Under the pieces are notes generated by a model. It had not been told where the DNA came from, made no database searches, and saw only the letters and a program-made list of their open reading frames with translations. From the NCBI RefSeq assembly GCF_010731855.1, contig NZ_AP022620.1, positions 1,426,001-1,490,000 of the forward strand: DNA of 64,000 bases, given 5' to 3'. The translations under genes and the position numbers were made by a program. How positions within the stretch are numbered: the stretch's first letter is position 1; each line of letters opens with the position of its first letter. Shown here piece by piece: positions 1 to 11,163 of the stretch. The DNA is from Mycolicibacterium anyangense. GTDB lineage: Bacteria; Actinomycetota; Actinomycetes; Mycobacteriales; Mycobacteriaceae.

Positions 1-42
1 ATCGTGTTCTCCCGCAAACTCGGTCGCTCGCCGGCGGCGTGA
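1..42 (+). CDS. C-terminal end of an upstream gene (partial)
   Basis: Frame 1 reads IVFSRKLGRSPAA and then stops at TGA (40-42). The basic, open C-terminus just before the next promoter fits the tail of a gene starting outside the window. Family cannot be told from 13 residues. Confidence 0.45.
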   Translation: MVFSRKLGRSPAA

Positions 43-59
43 CGACATAGTCTGGGGGC

Positions 60-1043
60 ATGGTCGAGGCCGGTCGCATCGTGTCCCTGTGGCGGTATCC
101 GGTGAAGTCGATGGCCGGTGAGCGGATCGCCGCCGCGTCGATCGGCACGCTCGGCCTGCATGCCGACCGGACGTGGGCGGTGCGCGATCTCGAGCACGAC
201 TGCACCACCGGCGCCAAGAAGTTGCCCGGGCTGCTGTGGTGCACCGCCCGCTACGCCCAGACCCCGCCTGCGGACGCCGGCCCGGGAAACGCGCCGGAGG
301 TGATCGTCGGGCTGCCCGACGGCCGGGAGTTCTCCAGCTCCGATCCGGGCGTGCACCGGGCGTTGTCGGAGTACGTCGACTCCGACGTCGAATTACGTCC
401 GCTCCCAGCCATTTCCGACCGCCATGAGTACCGCGCGCCGATGGCCACCAAGAGCGATCTGCGCACGATCTTCGGCCTCGCCGACGACGAGCCGCTGCCC
501 GATTTGTCGATGTTCCCGGTGCGCAAGCTGGCCGAGATCACCCGCTACGCCACCCCGGTCGGCAGTTATGTCGACGCCTATCCGGTGCATATCCTGACCA
601 CGCAGAGCCTGGCCTCGATGGCCGCGGTGGCACCAGACTCCGACTTCGACGTCCGCCGGTTCCGGCCGACCATCCTGGTCGAAGCGACCTCGACCGCCGA
701 GCACCCAGCCTCCGAGCACCCGGAGTGGGACTGGTGCGGCGGCGTGTTGCACGGCCCGCACGCCGACCTGGCCCCGCTGATCCCGACCATCCGGTGTGTG
801 ATGCCCTCCCATGAGCAGCCCGAACTCAAACAGGATCGGGAGATCACCCGCACCATCGCCGCTCATTCGCGGCGCTGCCTCGGCGCCTACGGGACGGTGG
901 CCAAGCCGGGCCGGATCGCGCAAGGCGATGTGCTGCAGCTGGAACCACCGCAGCGGGCGGCGGCCGAAACCGGCGCGGTGAAGGTCAAGCGGGCGTTGAT
1001 GCGGGCGGTGTCGGCCGCCATCCCCAGCGGAGGAAGGAACTGA
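60..1043 (+). CDS. MOSC domain-containing protein
   Basis: A 327-aa protein of normal length for the two-part MOSC family: an N-terminal MOSC_N beta-barrel (about residues 5-115, opening with VSLWRYPVKSM) and a C-terminal MOSC core (about 165-305). MOSC domains bind the molybdenum cofactor or activated sulfur through a conserved Cys. The Cys in RRCLGAYG is the candidate here, followed by the GRIAQGD turn. No signal peptide or membrane segment is visible, so it should be cytoplasmic. The ATG at 60 lies 6 nt after a TAGTCT hexamer (48-53), suggesting a leaderless mRNA. A small membrane-protein gene starts 1 nt after its stop. The natural substrate is unknown; reduction of N-hydroxylated compounds is one documented activity of related proteins. 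Confidence 0.85.
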   Translation: MVEAGRIVSLWRYPVKSMAGERIAAASIGTLGLHADRTWAVRDLEHDCTTGAKKLPGLLWCTARYAQTPPADAGPGNAPEVIVGLPDGREFSSSDPGVHRALSEYVDSDVELRPLPAISDRHEYRAPMATKSDLRTIFGLADDEPLPDLSMFPVRKLAEITRYATPVGSYVDAYPVHILTTQSLASMAAVAPDSDFDVRRFRPTILVEATSTAEHPASEHPEWDWCGGVLHGPHADLAPLIPTIRCVMPSHEQPELKQDREITRTIAAHSRRCLGAYGTVAKPGRIAQGDVLQLEPPQRAAAETGAVKVKRALMRAVSAAIPSGGRN

Positions 1044-1044
1044 C

Positions 1045-1227
1045 ATGCGCCACGTCGCGGGTGCGCTCGGAGTGCTGGTCGCGCTGTTCGGCCTGTTGTT
1101 CACCCTGCAGGGGTTCGGTGCCGTGCAGGGCAGTCCGATGAGCAATACGACGACGTGGTCGGTCCTCGGGCCGATCATCGCGGTGATCGGAATCGGCGTC
1201 GCGATCGCGGCGTGGCGGCGCCGCTAG
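1045..1227 (+). CDS. small two-span membrane protein
   Basis: A 60-aa protein made almost wholly of two hydrophobic segments (about residues 4-25 and 38-55) joined by a short polar loop rich in Ser, Thr and Asn. It ends in WRRR, so both termini are probably cytoplasmic. It begins 1 nt after the MOSC stop and has AGGAAGG about 7 nt before its ATG, so it is almost certainly co-transcribed and coupled. I do not recognise a family. Possible roles include modulating a membrane partner. It ends 2 nt from the convergent MenC-like gene. Confidence 0.65.
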   Translation: MRHVAGALGVLVALFGLLFTLQGFGAVQGSPMSNTTTWSVLGPIIAVIGIGVAIAAWRRR

Positions 1228-1229
1228 CC

Positions 1230-2207
1230 TCACAGCAGGTGCTGGACGGCCGCCAACCGCTGTCGCCACCATGTGACGCGGGCGGTGTCGGTCACCTGGA
1301 ATTGCCGCAGCCGCTCGGGGTCCGGCGCCGGCGGCATCGGCGCCACCGGCAGATGGCCGTCTACTGGCCGCAGTGAACGCCCCGCCGAGACCAGATCGCC
1401 CGCCAGTGCAGCGACGGTGGCCAACCCGCAGGCGAACGGCAGCTCCGGCAGCGCTCCGGCCACGGCCAGCCCGCCGGCCAACCCGATGCTGCTGTCCGGG
1501 GGCGAGGACACCAGGCATGGCACACCCCAGCGCTCAGCGGCCCGCAGCGTGCGGCGAACGCCGCCCAGCGGGCCGACGGTGAGCACCGCGATATCCGCGG
1601 CGTCGGTCAGATCGAGGGCGAAGGGATCAGCGGCCTCGCGGAGGGATTCGTCGACGGCGATACGCACCTCGACCCGCTTGCGGACGGCGGCCATCTCCGC
1701 CAGCGTCCCGCAGGGCTGTTCGACGAATTGCAGGCCCCCGGCGGCGCGGTCGAGGGCCGCGATGACCGCGACGGCGGTGTCGACGTCCCACGCTCCCCCG
1801 GCATCGCAGCGGATGGCGGCCGACGGGCCCAGCGCGTCGCGCACCGCTTCCAGCCGTGCGATGTCATCAGCCAGGGAATCCGGCCGGCAGCCGACCCGCA
1901 CGTCGGCACTGGCGCATCCGCTTTCGGCGGCGATGGCCGCGGCCCGCTCCGGACCGACGGCCGGAACCGCCACCGCAACGGGGACCCGCCCGCGAACCGG
2001 GTCGGGCCACCCGACGGTGCCCGCTTCGATGGCCGCGGTCAGGAATCGCACGACCCGCAGATCGGCGTCGACGCCCGGCGGGCTGAATTCACCCCAGCCC
2101 TGCGGGCCCTCCACCAGCATGCCCTCGCGCCCCGCGAAGCCGCGGTAGCCGTCCCGGACCGGGATGGCGAAGACCGGCGCGTTGTCGAAGTCGACGAGGG
2201 TTTGCAC
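1230..2207 (-). CDS. menC: o-succinylbenzoate synthase (MenC)-like enolase-superfamily protein, catalytic lysines altered
   Basis: A 325-aa protein that aligns along its length with actinobacterial MenC, the enzyme that dehydrates SHCHC to o-succinylbenzoate in menaquinone synthesis. The barrel metal ligands are present: Asp in RCDAGGAW, Glu in FVEQPCG, Asp in AVDESLR. Two catalytic positions differ from what I recall of mycobacterial MenC. The KxK motif (family AKVKVAEPG) reads ADVRVGCRPD, and the second lysine (family AVLKVAPLGG) reads AVLTVGPLGG. This may be a paralogue with another function or no activity rather than the housekeeping enzyme. The GTG start lies 10 nt after the MTHFR stop, so the two form a minus-strand operon. 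Family call is firm; catalytic role is doubtful. Confidence 0.8.
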   Translation of the reverse strand: MQTLVDFDNAPVFAIPVRDGYRGFAGREGMLVEGPQGWGEFSPPGVDADLRVVRFLTAAIEAGTVGWPDPVRGRVPVAVAVPAVGPERAAAIAAESGCASADVRVGCRPDSLADDIARLEAVRDALGPSAAIRCDAGGAWDVDTAVAVIAALDRAAGGLQFVEQPCGTLAEMAAVRKRVEVRIAVDESLREAADPFALDLTDAADIAVLTVGPLGGVRRTLRAAERWGVPCLVSSPPDSSIGLAGGLAVAGALPELPFACGLATVAALAGDLVSAGRSLRPVDGHLPVAPMPPAPDPERLRQFQVTDTARVTWWRQRLAAVQHLL

Positions 2208-2217
2208 TGCCGGAACG

Positions 2218-3108
2218 CTAGGGCGTCGGGGACCAGTAGGCGAGCATCTCGGCGAACGTGTCGAAAGCGGCCTTCGACATCCCGTAGGTGGCCTCGAAGT
2301 GGATGCTCAGCGGGAAGCCGAGATCGCCGACGCCGTCGATGATCCGCTTGTACAGGTCGACCAGCAGCGCGCGCTTGGCGTCGGGCTCGTGGGCCGCCAG
2401 TGTCTTGACGAATTCCTGTTCGGCGGCCACGGCGGCGTTACCGGGGTCCTGGATGAGCCAGTGGATGAGACCGACCTTGGTTTCGACCTTGGGAACGAAC
2501 CCGAAGGACAGCAGGATCTCGGGGCGGTGCTCGTGTTCCCCAGCGAACTCGGTCAGGAATGACACGATGGCGTCCGAGTACAGCAACTGGGTCAGACCGT
2601 AATTGGCGCCCTGTCCGCACTTGAAGCCGAACCGGCCGGCCTCGCCCTCGCGGGTGGGGATCAGGATGGCGCCGCGGTTGGGTACCAGGTCGCGGTAGAT
2701 GGTGAGCGCATCGGTGGGGGCCACACCCGAGCCCTCGCCGTCGCTCATGGTGCGTGGCACGCCGACAAACGCGATGCCCTCCATGCCCGCGTCGAGCATC
2801 TCGGTCAGCCGGGCACGCAGCGCGTCCTCGTCCATGAAGGCGGTGACCTGAGTGCACAGACCCTTGATCCCAGGAAGTTCCGGCGAGATGCGCGACCAGT
2901 AGTCCAGCACGTCGAGCTTCGGTTTCATCTCGACGGGGCGGTCGTCGTCCTCGGCGATCATCCCGGGGATCATCACGTGCCGGATCGCGCCGTCGAGTCC
3001 GGTTTCGGCAGAGAACCGCACCACTTTGCGGGCCTCGTCGAGGATCTCCTCCGGACTGCGATCGGCGTTGGGAGGTACCAGTTCGAGCGCGACTGTATTG
3101 AGGGGCAC
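2218..3108 (-). CDS. methylenetetrahydrofolate reductase, mycobacterial Rv2172c-like type
   Basis: A 296-aa protein resembling the divergent mycobacterial MTHFR family, which reduces 5,10-methylene-THF to 5-methyl-THF for methionine synthesis. Family work reports that such mycobacterial enzymes use NADH without bound flavin. The TIM-barrel pattern can be followed from LNTVALELVPP near the N-terminus through the central IAFVGVPRTM and FGFKCGQGANYGL segments. I chose the GTG at 3108 because AGGAG (3116-3120, minus strand) sits 7 nt upstream and the homologous N-terminus begins there. An ATG at 3159 would add 17 residues of poor character. It is followed after 9 nt by the MenC-like gene. Confidence 0.75.
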   Translation of the reverse strand: MPLNTVALELVPPNADRSPEEILDEARKVVRFSAETGLDGAIRHVMIPGMIAEDDDRPVEMKPKLDVLDYWSRISPELPGIKGLCTQVTAFMDEDALRARLTEMLDAGMEGIAFVGVPRTMSDGEGSGVAPTDALTIYRDLVPNRGAILIPTREGEAGRFGFKCGQGANYGLTQLLYSDAIVSFLTEFAGEHEHRPEILLSFGFVPKVETKVGLIHWLIQDPGNAAVAAEQEFVKTLAAHEPDAKRALLVDLYKRIIDGVGDLGFPLSIHFEATYGMSKAAFDTFAEMLAYWSPTP

Positions 3109-3456
3109 CAAGCTGCTCCTGGTCAGACGACGGATTGTTGCCGGCGGTACCCGGGCCACATCGTCGGCGAACCGGGGTCCACCGGATGCATCACCTTACC
3201 CAGCGGCTCGCATCGCGTGTCAGACAGGCGGAACCGGGCTCCGTCACCGCGACACCCACCTGGCGAATGCGGCAAACAACTGATGGCTCTCCAGGCCGGC
3301 GGGTAACTTCGGCCCGAAGCCACTCCCGTTGACGCCGGCGGCGCCCAGCCAGGGAAGCCCGGTAGCACGTCCGTGACGTGGGCTTATCCCGCTCCGTTCA
3401 CCTCGCTTTCAGGTTTTTCTTGACTCAATCCAGAAAACGGTGGAAGTATCTTCGCT
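3109..3456. other. intergenic region between MTHFR and furA
   Basis: No convincing gene. It holds the MTHFR ribosome-binding site at one end and the furA promoter at the other (AT-rich from about 3410). The middle is GC-rich with short open frames on both strands that lack ribosome sites and look like shadows. Confidence 0.6.
3420..3449 (+). promoter_or_regulatory. furA promoter and probable FurA operator
   Basis: TTGACT (3420-3425) and AAGTAT (3444-3449) form -35 and -10 elements 18 nt apart, placing the start of transcription at or next to the furA GTG (3457). The AT-rich tract between them (CAATCCAGAAAACGG) matches the place where mycobacterial FurA is known to autoregulate. I infer both leaderless transcription and FurA binding here. 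Confidence 0.65.
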
Positions 3457-6148
<2,692 letters not shown>

Positions 6149-6167
6149 CCGCAGTCTGTAGACAGCG

Positions 6168-6198
6168 AAACCCCGCGGACCTGGAGTCCGCGGGGTTT
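6168..6198. terminator. intrinsic terminator after katG
   Basis: A perfect 13-bp stem (AAACCCCGCGGAC at 6168-6180, complement at 6186-6198) with loop CTGGA. It ends in GGGGTTT on the plus strand and is flanked by AAA, so it could act in both directions, ending katG and the convergent gene at 6211. Confidence 0.85.
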
Positions 6199-6210
6199 CG
6201 TGTTGTCGGT

Positions 6211-6522
6211 CTAGTTGCAGGCGTTGGCGTTGACCCAGCGGCCGTTCCACCCGACGCAGCCGCTGACGGCCGGCGGCGGCGGTGGAGGCGGCGGCGGGTA
6301 GTCCTCGGGCAGCGGCGCGTAGTACGCCGGCGGCGGCACATACGGCGCGACGACGTCGGCCAAGTTGGCGCACCCGCTGACGGTGACGCGCCGCCCGGCG
6401 CTGGCGCAGACGTCGGCGTGGGCTTCCCCACTGGGCTGGATCGTCGTGATCGTCAGAGGTATTCCGGTCAGCGCCATGACCGCGGCAGCGGTACAGCCCA
6501 GAGTTCGCACCGAGTTCTTCAT
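6211..6522 (-). CDS. exported proline-rich small protein
   Basis: A 103-aa protein with an N-terminal signal peptide (KNSVR then a hydrophobic core, likely cleaved after the Ala-His-Ala near residue 36). The mature part has four Cys (DVCASAG, SGCANLAD, SGCVGW, ANACN), probably forming two disulfides, and a run of nine prolines between the Cys pairs. It looks like the small proline-rich exported proteins frequent in mycobacteria, of unknown function. GAGGG lies 5 nt before the ATG. It converges on katG and shares its terminator. Confidence 0.7.
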   Translation of the reverse strand: MKNSVRTLGCTAAAVMALTGIPLTITTIQPSGEAHADVCASAGRRVTVSGCANLADVVAPYVPPPAYYAPLPEDYPPPPPPPPPAVSGCVGWNGRWVNANACN

Positions 6523-6631
6523 CTGTCCCTCTTCTCCTCGTCGGCTGGGCCGGTGTCGGACGTGCAGCGGAGTATATCGACGCCCGCTGTGCCGTCCGTG
6601 GATCTGACCATCGCCCCAGCTAGAAGGCCCG

Positions 6632-7498
6632 TCAGTGGACCACGCTTCGGCGTCTGCGCCGCCACACCCAACGGCCGGCGAGGACGACCGCCAGCACCGC
6701 GAGGGCCAGCAGCCACGGCCACCCGCCGTGCGCGTACACCCAGCCCGCCACCGTCCGCTGGAGGCGTCCGGCGGCCTCGATCACCGGGTCCTGTGCACTG
6801 CCGCCGCCGCTGAACAGCCGGATCTCGTAGACGCCGTAGTAGCCGACGTAGAGCCCGACGAGAACCAGGACCACCCCGCTGATCCGGTTGACGTAGGGCA
6901 GGATCCGGCGCAGCCGGTCGACCAGTGCCGAGTTGGCCACTGCGACAGCCACCGCGAGCACTCCGACCACCAGCGCCAGTCCGGCCGCGTAGGCCACATA
7001 GACCAGCAGACCGTCGATCAGTGAGCCGCCGCGGGCCGCGCTACCGGTGACAGCCAGGAAGGGCCCGATGGTGCATGACAGCGACGCGATCGCGTAGCCC
7101 ACCCCGTAGCCGAACATCGACCCGAGCCTGGCGGTGGGCGCCCACCGGCCGCCGAGCCGGGCCGCGCCGGAACCCAATCCCAGCTCCCGGCCACTGACCA
7201 GCCAAAGCCCCAGCGCGACAAGGAGAACGCCGACCACGACGGTCAGGTAGGGCGCGTACTGCTGCACGGTCGAGGCCACCGACACCGTCAGCACCCCGAA
7301 GGCGGCGAACACCGCCAGGAAGCCCAGCGCCATCGCGAGCGTGGCCACCAGGGCGCGGCCAATCGATCGCAACCGGCCGGCATCGTCGGCGTCGACCACC
7401 AGCGCGAGATACGCCGGCAGCATGGCGAATCCACAGGGGTTCAGGGCGGCGACCATGCCGGCGGCGAACGCCAGACCGACCAGATTCTGGTCCACCAC
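6632..7498 (-). CDS. CcdA/DsbD-type thiol-disulfide transmembrane transporter (Rv2877c-like)
   Basis: A 288-aa membrane protein with about seven hydrophobic spans. Both conserved CcdA cysteines are present, one in NPCGFAMLPAY (first span) and one in SLSCTIGPFL (fourth span). CcdA proteins pass reducing equivalents from cytoplasmic thioredoxin to exported thiol proteins. It starts at a GTG 4 nt after the stop of the MPT53-like gene, so translation is coupled and the partner is obvious. An upstream in-frame ATG at 7627 lies inside the MPT53 gene and gives a non-membrane shadow, so I reject it. The C-terminus adds a seventh span and a basic tail WRRRRR. Confidence 0.85.
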   Translation of the reverse strand: MVDQNLVGLAFAAGMVAALNPCGFAMLPAYLALVVDADDAGRLRSIGRALVATLAMALGFLAVFAAFGVLTVSVASTVQQYAPYLTVVVGVLLVALGLWLVSGRELGLGSGAARLGGRWAPTARLGSMFGYGVGYAIASLSCTIGPFLAVTGSAARGGSLIDGLLVYVAYAAGLALVVGVLAVAVAVANSALVDRLRRILPYVNRISGVVLVLVGLYVGYYGVYEIRLFSGGGSAQDPVIEAAGRLQRTVAGWVYAHGGWPWLLALAVLAVVLAGRWVWRRRRRSVVH

Positions 7499-7502
7499 GG
7501 TG

Positions 7503-8009
7503 TCAGGACGCCAGGGCGCGAACCCGGTCGCTGAGCTCCTGCTGCGACATCGCCGAGGTGGGATTGTTGACGAAGGTCGAGGTGCCGTCCGGACGCAGGA
7601 ACACGTAGGCGGGCTGCCACGGCACATTGAACCGGGCCCAGATGGATCCGTCGGCGTCGTTGAGGTTGGTGAAGTTCAGGTTGTACTTGGAGACGAAATT
7701 CTCCATCTGGCCCACATCGGAGCGAGCGGCCACCCCGACGAAGGTGACCTTGGGGTTGGCGGCGGCGACCGCGCTGACATTGGGCGCCTCGGCGTTGCAG
7801 AACGGGCACCACGGCGTCCAGAACCACAGCACCGCGGGCTTGCCCTGCAGGCTCGAGCCGTTGAACGGGGCACCGCTCAGCGTCGTGCCGGTGAAGTCGA
7901 GCTGGTTGTCGGCCATGGCGGCCGGCGGCGCGCAGACGCTGAAGGCCAGCGCTGCGGTGGCCAGTACGAGTACCGCCGAACGGAGCACGCGGTGCAGTGG
8001 ATTCTTCAT
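7503..8009 (-). CDS. mpt53: exported thioredoxin-fold protein MPT53/DsbE
   Basis: A 168-aa exported protein closely resembling M. tuberculosis MPT53 (Rv2878c), a DsbE-like oxidant of unfolded exported proteins. It has a signal peptide (about residues 1-33, cut near AAMADNQ), then a thioredoxin fold with active site WCPFC in LWFWTPWCPFCNAEA and the cis-Pro loop VPWQPAYVF. GGGAGG stands 7 nt before the ATG. It is the first gene of a two-gene operon with the CcdA-like transporter, which probably keeps it in the correct redox state. Confidence 0.92.
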   Translation of the reverse strand: MKNPLHRVLRSAVLVLATAALAFSVCAPPAAMADNQLDFTGTTLSGAPFNGSSLQGKPAVLWFWTPWCPFCNAEAPNVSAVAAANPKVTFVGVAARSDVGQMENFVSKYNLNFTNLNDADGSIWARFNVPWQPAYVFLRPDGTSTFVNNPTSAMSQQELSDRVRALAS

Positions 8010-8167
8010 GGCATGGCCTCCCGGGTGTCGGGTGTGGGGCGTGCTGACGGCACGCTGGTGTCACGGGTGCGACGGTTCCTGAGTTCACGGTATGGGCGAG
8101 TTCACACCTCGGCCACAGCCACGGGCCAAGGGTCACCAATGCGTCATTCGCCGGTGGACCCTTGACA

Positions 8168-8194
8168 ATTTACGTTACACATCGGAACATAAAT
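8168..8194. promoter_or_regulatory. predicted TetR operator overlapping the promoter of the 8199 regulator
   Basis: ATTTACGTT (8168-8176) and AACATAAAT (8186-8194) form a 9-bp inverted repeat with one mismatch and a 9-nt spacer. It lies directly after TTGACA (8162-8167, a -35) and ends 4 nt before the GTG start. The position suggests autorepression. Binding is inferred, not shown. Confidence 0.6.
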
Positions 8195-8198
8195 CGCC

Positions 8199-8843
8199 GT
8201 GAGTGCTGCTGCGACGCAGGGGCCGCGACCCGGTCCCGAACCGGAGCCGACGCGGGGCCGTCCCCGCGACCCCCGCACCGACGGCGCGATCATGGCCGCC
8301 ACCCGCCGACTGCTCACCGACATGGGCTACGAGCAGGTCTCCATGGAATCCATCGCCAAGGCGGCCGGGGTCAGCAGGCCGACGATCTACCGGCGCTGGC
8401 CCTCGAAGGCGCACGTGGTGTTCGAAGCCGCCTTCGGCACACCCGCCACTCCCGGCCTGGTGTCGCGGACCGGCGACTTCGAGACCGACCTGCGCGAGTT
8501 CGTGCGGCGCACTGTCGCGTTCTGGCAGCAACCCGTCGTCAAGGCCGCCACGATGGGCATCCTTGCCGACCGCCAGCGTGATCCCGAATTGGACATCCGC
8601 ACCCAGCGATTGCTCGACGACATGATCCGCGGCGAGTTGGCCACCCTGGTCCATTCCGGCGCCGAGGCGGGTGTGGTGCGCGCCGGTGTCGACATCGACA
8701 CGTTGTTCAACACCCTGGTGGGCACCGCCTTCTACGCGACGCTGGTCGACGGCCGCGGCGGTTCCGAACACCTGGCCGACACACTCTGCTCGCTGGTGAT
8801 GCGAGGCGTACAGAAGAACCGAGGGGACGAGGGACCGAGATGA
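8199..8843 (+). CDS. TetR-family transcriptional regulator
   Basis: A 214-aa regulator. The HTH is at about residues 28-75 (IMAATRRLLTDMGYEQVSME, then KAAGVSRPTIYRRWPSKAHV), followed by a helical ligand domain with a TetR_C-like core. The N-terminal 25 residues are Pro/Arg-rich and disordered. It starts at GTG 8199, 4 nt after an inverted repeat that is its likely own operator. Its stop overlaps the next ATG (ATGA), so it leads an operon with a DUF1214-type protein and a sulfotransferase-type protein. The ligand is unknown. Confidence 0.88.
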   Translation: MSAAATQGPRPGPEPEPTRGRPRDPRTDGAIMAATRRLLTDMGYEQVSMESIAKAAGVSRPTIYRRWPSKAHVVFEAAFGTPATPGLVSRTGDFETDLREFVRRTVAFWQQPVVKAATMGILADRQRDPELDIRTQRLLDDMIRGELATLVHSGAEAGVVRAGVDIDTLFNTLVGTAFYATLVDGRGGSEHLADTLCSLVMRGVQKNRGDEGPR

Positions 8844-9922
8844 CGACAGATGCTGTGGGGCAGGAGCTTTCGCAGGCTTTCCGTGACCTGCTCGACGAGG
8901 TGGCGGCGATCGAGGGCAAGATCCTGGGCGCCGACCCGGCGCTGGACGAACCGGACGTCATCGACGGCTACCGGCTGGCGTTCAGCCTGTTACGGGTAGC
9001 GGTGGATGCCTATGTGTGGGGCGACAAGGACAACCCGCGGTTCGTCGACGTCATCGGTCCCTATCAGCGCTGGGGTGGCGACAACTCCGACGCGTTCTAC
9101 CAATTGGCGCCGATCGACCCCAACCGCAGCTACCGGGTGACCGGCAACCGCGGCGACTCGGTATACCTGTCGATCACCGTCTACGGCGGGCCCGACGACG
9201 GGCACTACAGCAACCGCATCGTCGGGACGATGAACGACCGCTCGCTGGAGTTCGACGACGACGGCAACTTCGAGTTCATGATCAGTCCCGAGCCGCAGCC
9301 CGGCGCCTGGCTGAAGCTGGAGTCCGACGCCGTCGTCGCCCTGACCCGCGATTACCTCAAGAACCCGGAGACCGACCGGCGGGTGCAGTGGACGATCGAG
9401 GCGATCGATCCGCCCGCCCGTCTGGTCGAGTCTCGCACCGACCTGATCCGCCGCCTTCGCTCGGCGAAAAACTTTGTCGCCGATCAGGTTTCGTTTATCC
9501 CGACCAAGGTCGAGCCTCCCAACGAGATCGCCGAACCATATCCGGTGCCGAAGCAGACCTTCGGGTGGGCGGCCGGCGACGCAGCGTACGCGATGGGAGC
9601 CTACGAGCTCGGCCCCACCCAGGCCCTGATCATCGAGGGCACCTCACCGGAGTGCGTGTTCTGGAACCTGTGCCTGTGGAACCCGTGGCTGCACACCTAC
9701 GACTACAGCTATGAGCGAGTGACCATCAACGGTGCGCACGTCACCTACGAGCCCGACGGCTCCTGGCGCATCGTGGTCAGCGACACCGACCCCGGCCAGC
9801 CGAACTGGGTGTCCACGGCCGGGCGCCGCAAGGGCCTGATCTGGCTGCGCTGGTTCCTGCCCGCCGAGACACCACAACGTCCGACCTGCCGGGTGGTCGA
9901 CGTCGCGGAGCTGACCGCATGA
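8840..9922 (+). CDS. DUF1214-type protein
   Basis: A 360-aa soluble protein resembling the DUF1214 family, in which the C-terminal half forms a beta-rich domain; the motifs FGWAAGDAAYAMGAY and WNLCLWNPWLHTYDY look characteristic. The N-terminal ~110 residues are helical and acidic. No signal peptide. It is translationally coupled on both sides: ATGA overlap with the TetR upstream and the sulfotransferase downstream. Function of the family is unknown; the neighbours suggest metabolism or modification of a hydroxylated lipid or xenobiotic. Family assignment is from memory of motifs. Confidence 0.65.
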   Translation: MTTDAVGQELSQAFRDLLDEVAAIEGKILGADPALDEPDVIDGYRLAFSLLRVAVDAYVWGDKDNPRFVDVIGPYQRWGGDNSDAFYQLAPIDPNRSYRVTGNRGDSVYLSITVYGGPDDGHYSNRIVGTMNDRSLEFDDDGNFEFMISPEPQPGAWLKLESDAVVALTRDYLKNPETDRRVQWTIEAIDPPARLVESRTDLIRRLRSAKNFVADQVSFIPTKVEPPNEIAEPYPVPKQTFGWAAGDAAYAMGAYELGPTQALIIEGTSPECVFWNLCLWNPWLHTYDYSYERVTINGAHVTYEPDGSWRIVVSDTDPGQPNWVSTAGRRKGLIWLRWFLPAETPQRPTCRVVDVAELTA

Positions 9923-11163
9923 CCGCCGGGGTGACGCGCCCTGCCCCCATCCGGTTCACCGACCTCGCCGATCCGGTGTATCCGGCGGCGGCTCTGCCGA
10001 TGCGCGAGGCGCTGGCCGGATACGGCGCGATCCTGGAGCTGACGCCGGCGGCGATGCTCGCGGCGGCGGCCGAGCGCACCGGGCTCGACGACTTCGGCGA
10101 CCCGGCGTTCCGCGAACGCCTCGAGGTGCTGTGCGCGGCGCTGCGTGCGGAGGCCGGCCTGTCGGACGTCGGCGTCGCCATGGTGTTCGAGCAGCTGGTC
10201 GGCAATCTGGTGAACCGGCTTCGGCTGGAGTCGCTGATCTCGGCGCACCCGGAGATCGAGGATGTCGAGATCTGCCGGCCCATCATCATCTGCGGGCTGC
10301 CCCGCACCGGCACCACCCACCTGCACAACCTGTTGGCCGCCGATCCGAACCTGCGCTACCTGCCGTATTGGGAGAGCCTGGAGCCGTTCCCGGTCCCGGG
10401 CGAGGGGGACCACGCCCGTCGGGACCGATGCAGCGCCGGGCTGGATCTGGTCAACACCACGATGCCCGAGTTCAAGCGCATGCACGACATGACCGTCGAC
10501 CATGCGCACGAGGAGATCCAGATCCTGGCCAATGACATCTCGACGATGTTGTTCGAAACCACCTACGCCATACCGACATTCGCCGAGTACTACAAGTCGC
10601 ACGATCAGGCGCCGTCCTACGCCTACCTCAAGCGCAGCCTCAAAGCGATGCAATTCCTGCGCGGCGGTACCCGCTGGGTGCTCAAGTCGCCCCAGCACCT
10701 CGAACAGTTCGCCATCCTGTACGCCACGTTCCCGGATGCGACATTCGTTGTGACACATCGCGATCCCGTGGAGGTGACGCGGTCGATGGCCACCATGATC
10801 GCGTACTCCTCCCGGATGGCCACCGCCCGCCCCGACCCGCACGCGATCGGCCGCTACTGGCTGGGCCGGGCCGGGGATCTCTTCGACGGCTGCGTGCGCG
10901 ACCGCGACGTGCTGCCCGCCGACCGGTCGATCGACGTGCGGTTCGGCGATTTCATGTCCGACGAACAGGGCACCCTGGCCGCGATCTACGAACTGGCCGG
11001 TCAGCCCTACGACGACGACGTCCGCTCGGCGATGGCCACGTTCATGGCCGAGCATCCGCGGGGCCGCTACGGCGAGGTGAGCTACGACCTGGCCGACGTC
11101 GGGCTGGACGCCGGCGAGGTGGCCGCCCGGTGCAAGCCCTACCGCGACCGCTTCGTCGACTGA
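9919..11163 (+). CDS. sulfotransferase-family protein
   Basis: A 414-aa protein with the PAPS 5'-phosphosulfate loop IICGLPRTGTTHLHNLLA (about residues 118-135) and the 3'-phosphate region RWVLKSPQHLEQFA followed by THRDPVEV. This is the Sulfotransfer_3 type, common in mycobacteria and often acting on lipids or phenolic and steroid hydroxyls. It overlaps the DUF1214 gene by ATGA and its 3' end overlaps the convergent nuclease gene by 25 nt. Substrate unknown; control by the TetR at 8199 is likely. Confidence 0.82.
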   Translation: MTAGVTRPAPIRFTDLADPVYPAAALPMREALAGYGAILELTPAAMLAAAAERTGLDDFGDPAFRERLEVLCAALRAEAGLSDVGVAMVFEQLVGNLVNRLRLESLISAHPEIEDVEICRPIIICGLPRTGTTHLHNLLAADPNLRYLPYWESLEPFPVPGEGDHARRDRCSAGLDLVNTTMPEFKRMHDMTVDHAHEEIQILANDISTMLFETTYAIPTFAEYYKSHDQAPSYAYLKRSLKAMQFLRGGTRWVLKSPQHLEQFAILYATFPDATFVVTHRDPVEVTRSMATMIAYSSRMATARPDPHAIGRYWLGRAGDLFDGCVRDRDVLPADRSIDVRFGDFMSDEQGTLAAIYELAGQPYDDDVRSAMATFMAEHPRGRYGEVSYDLADVGLDAGEVAARCKPYRDRFVD

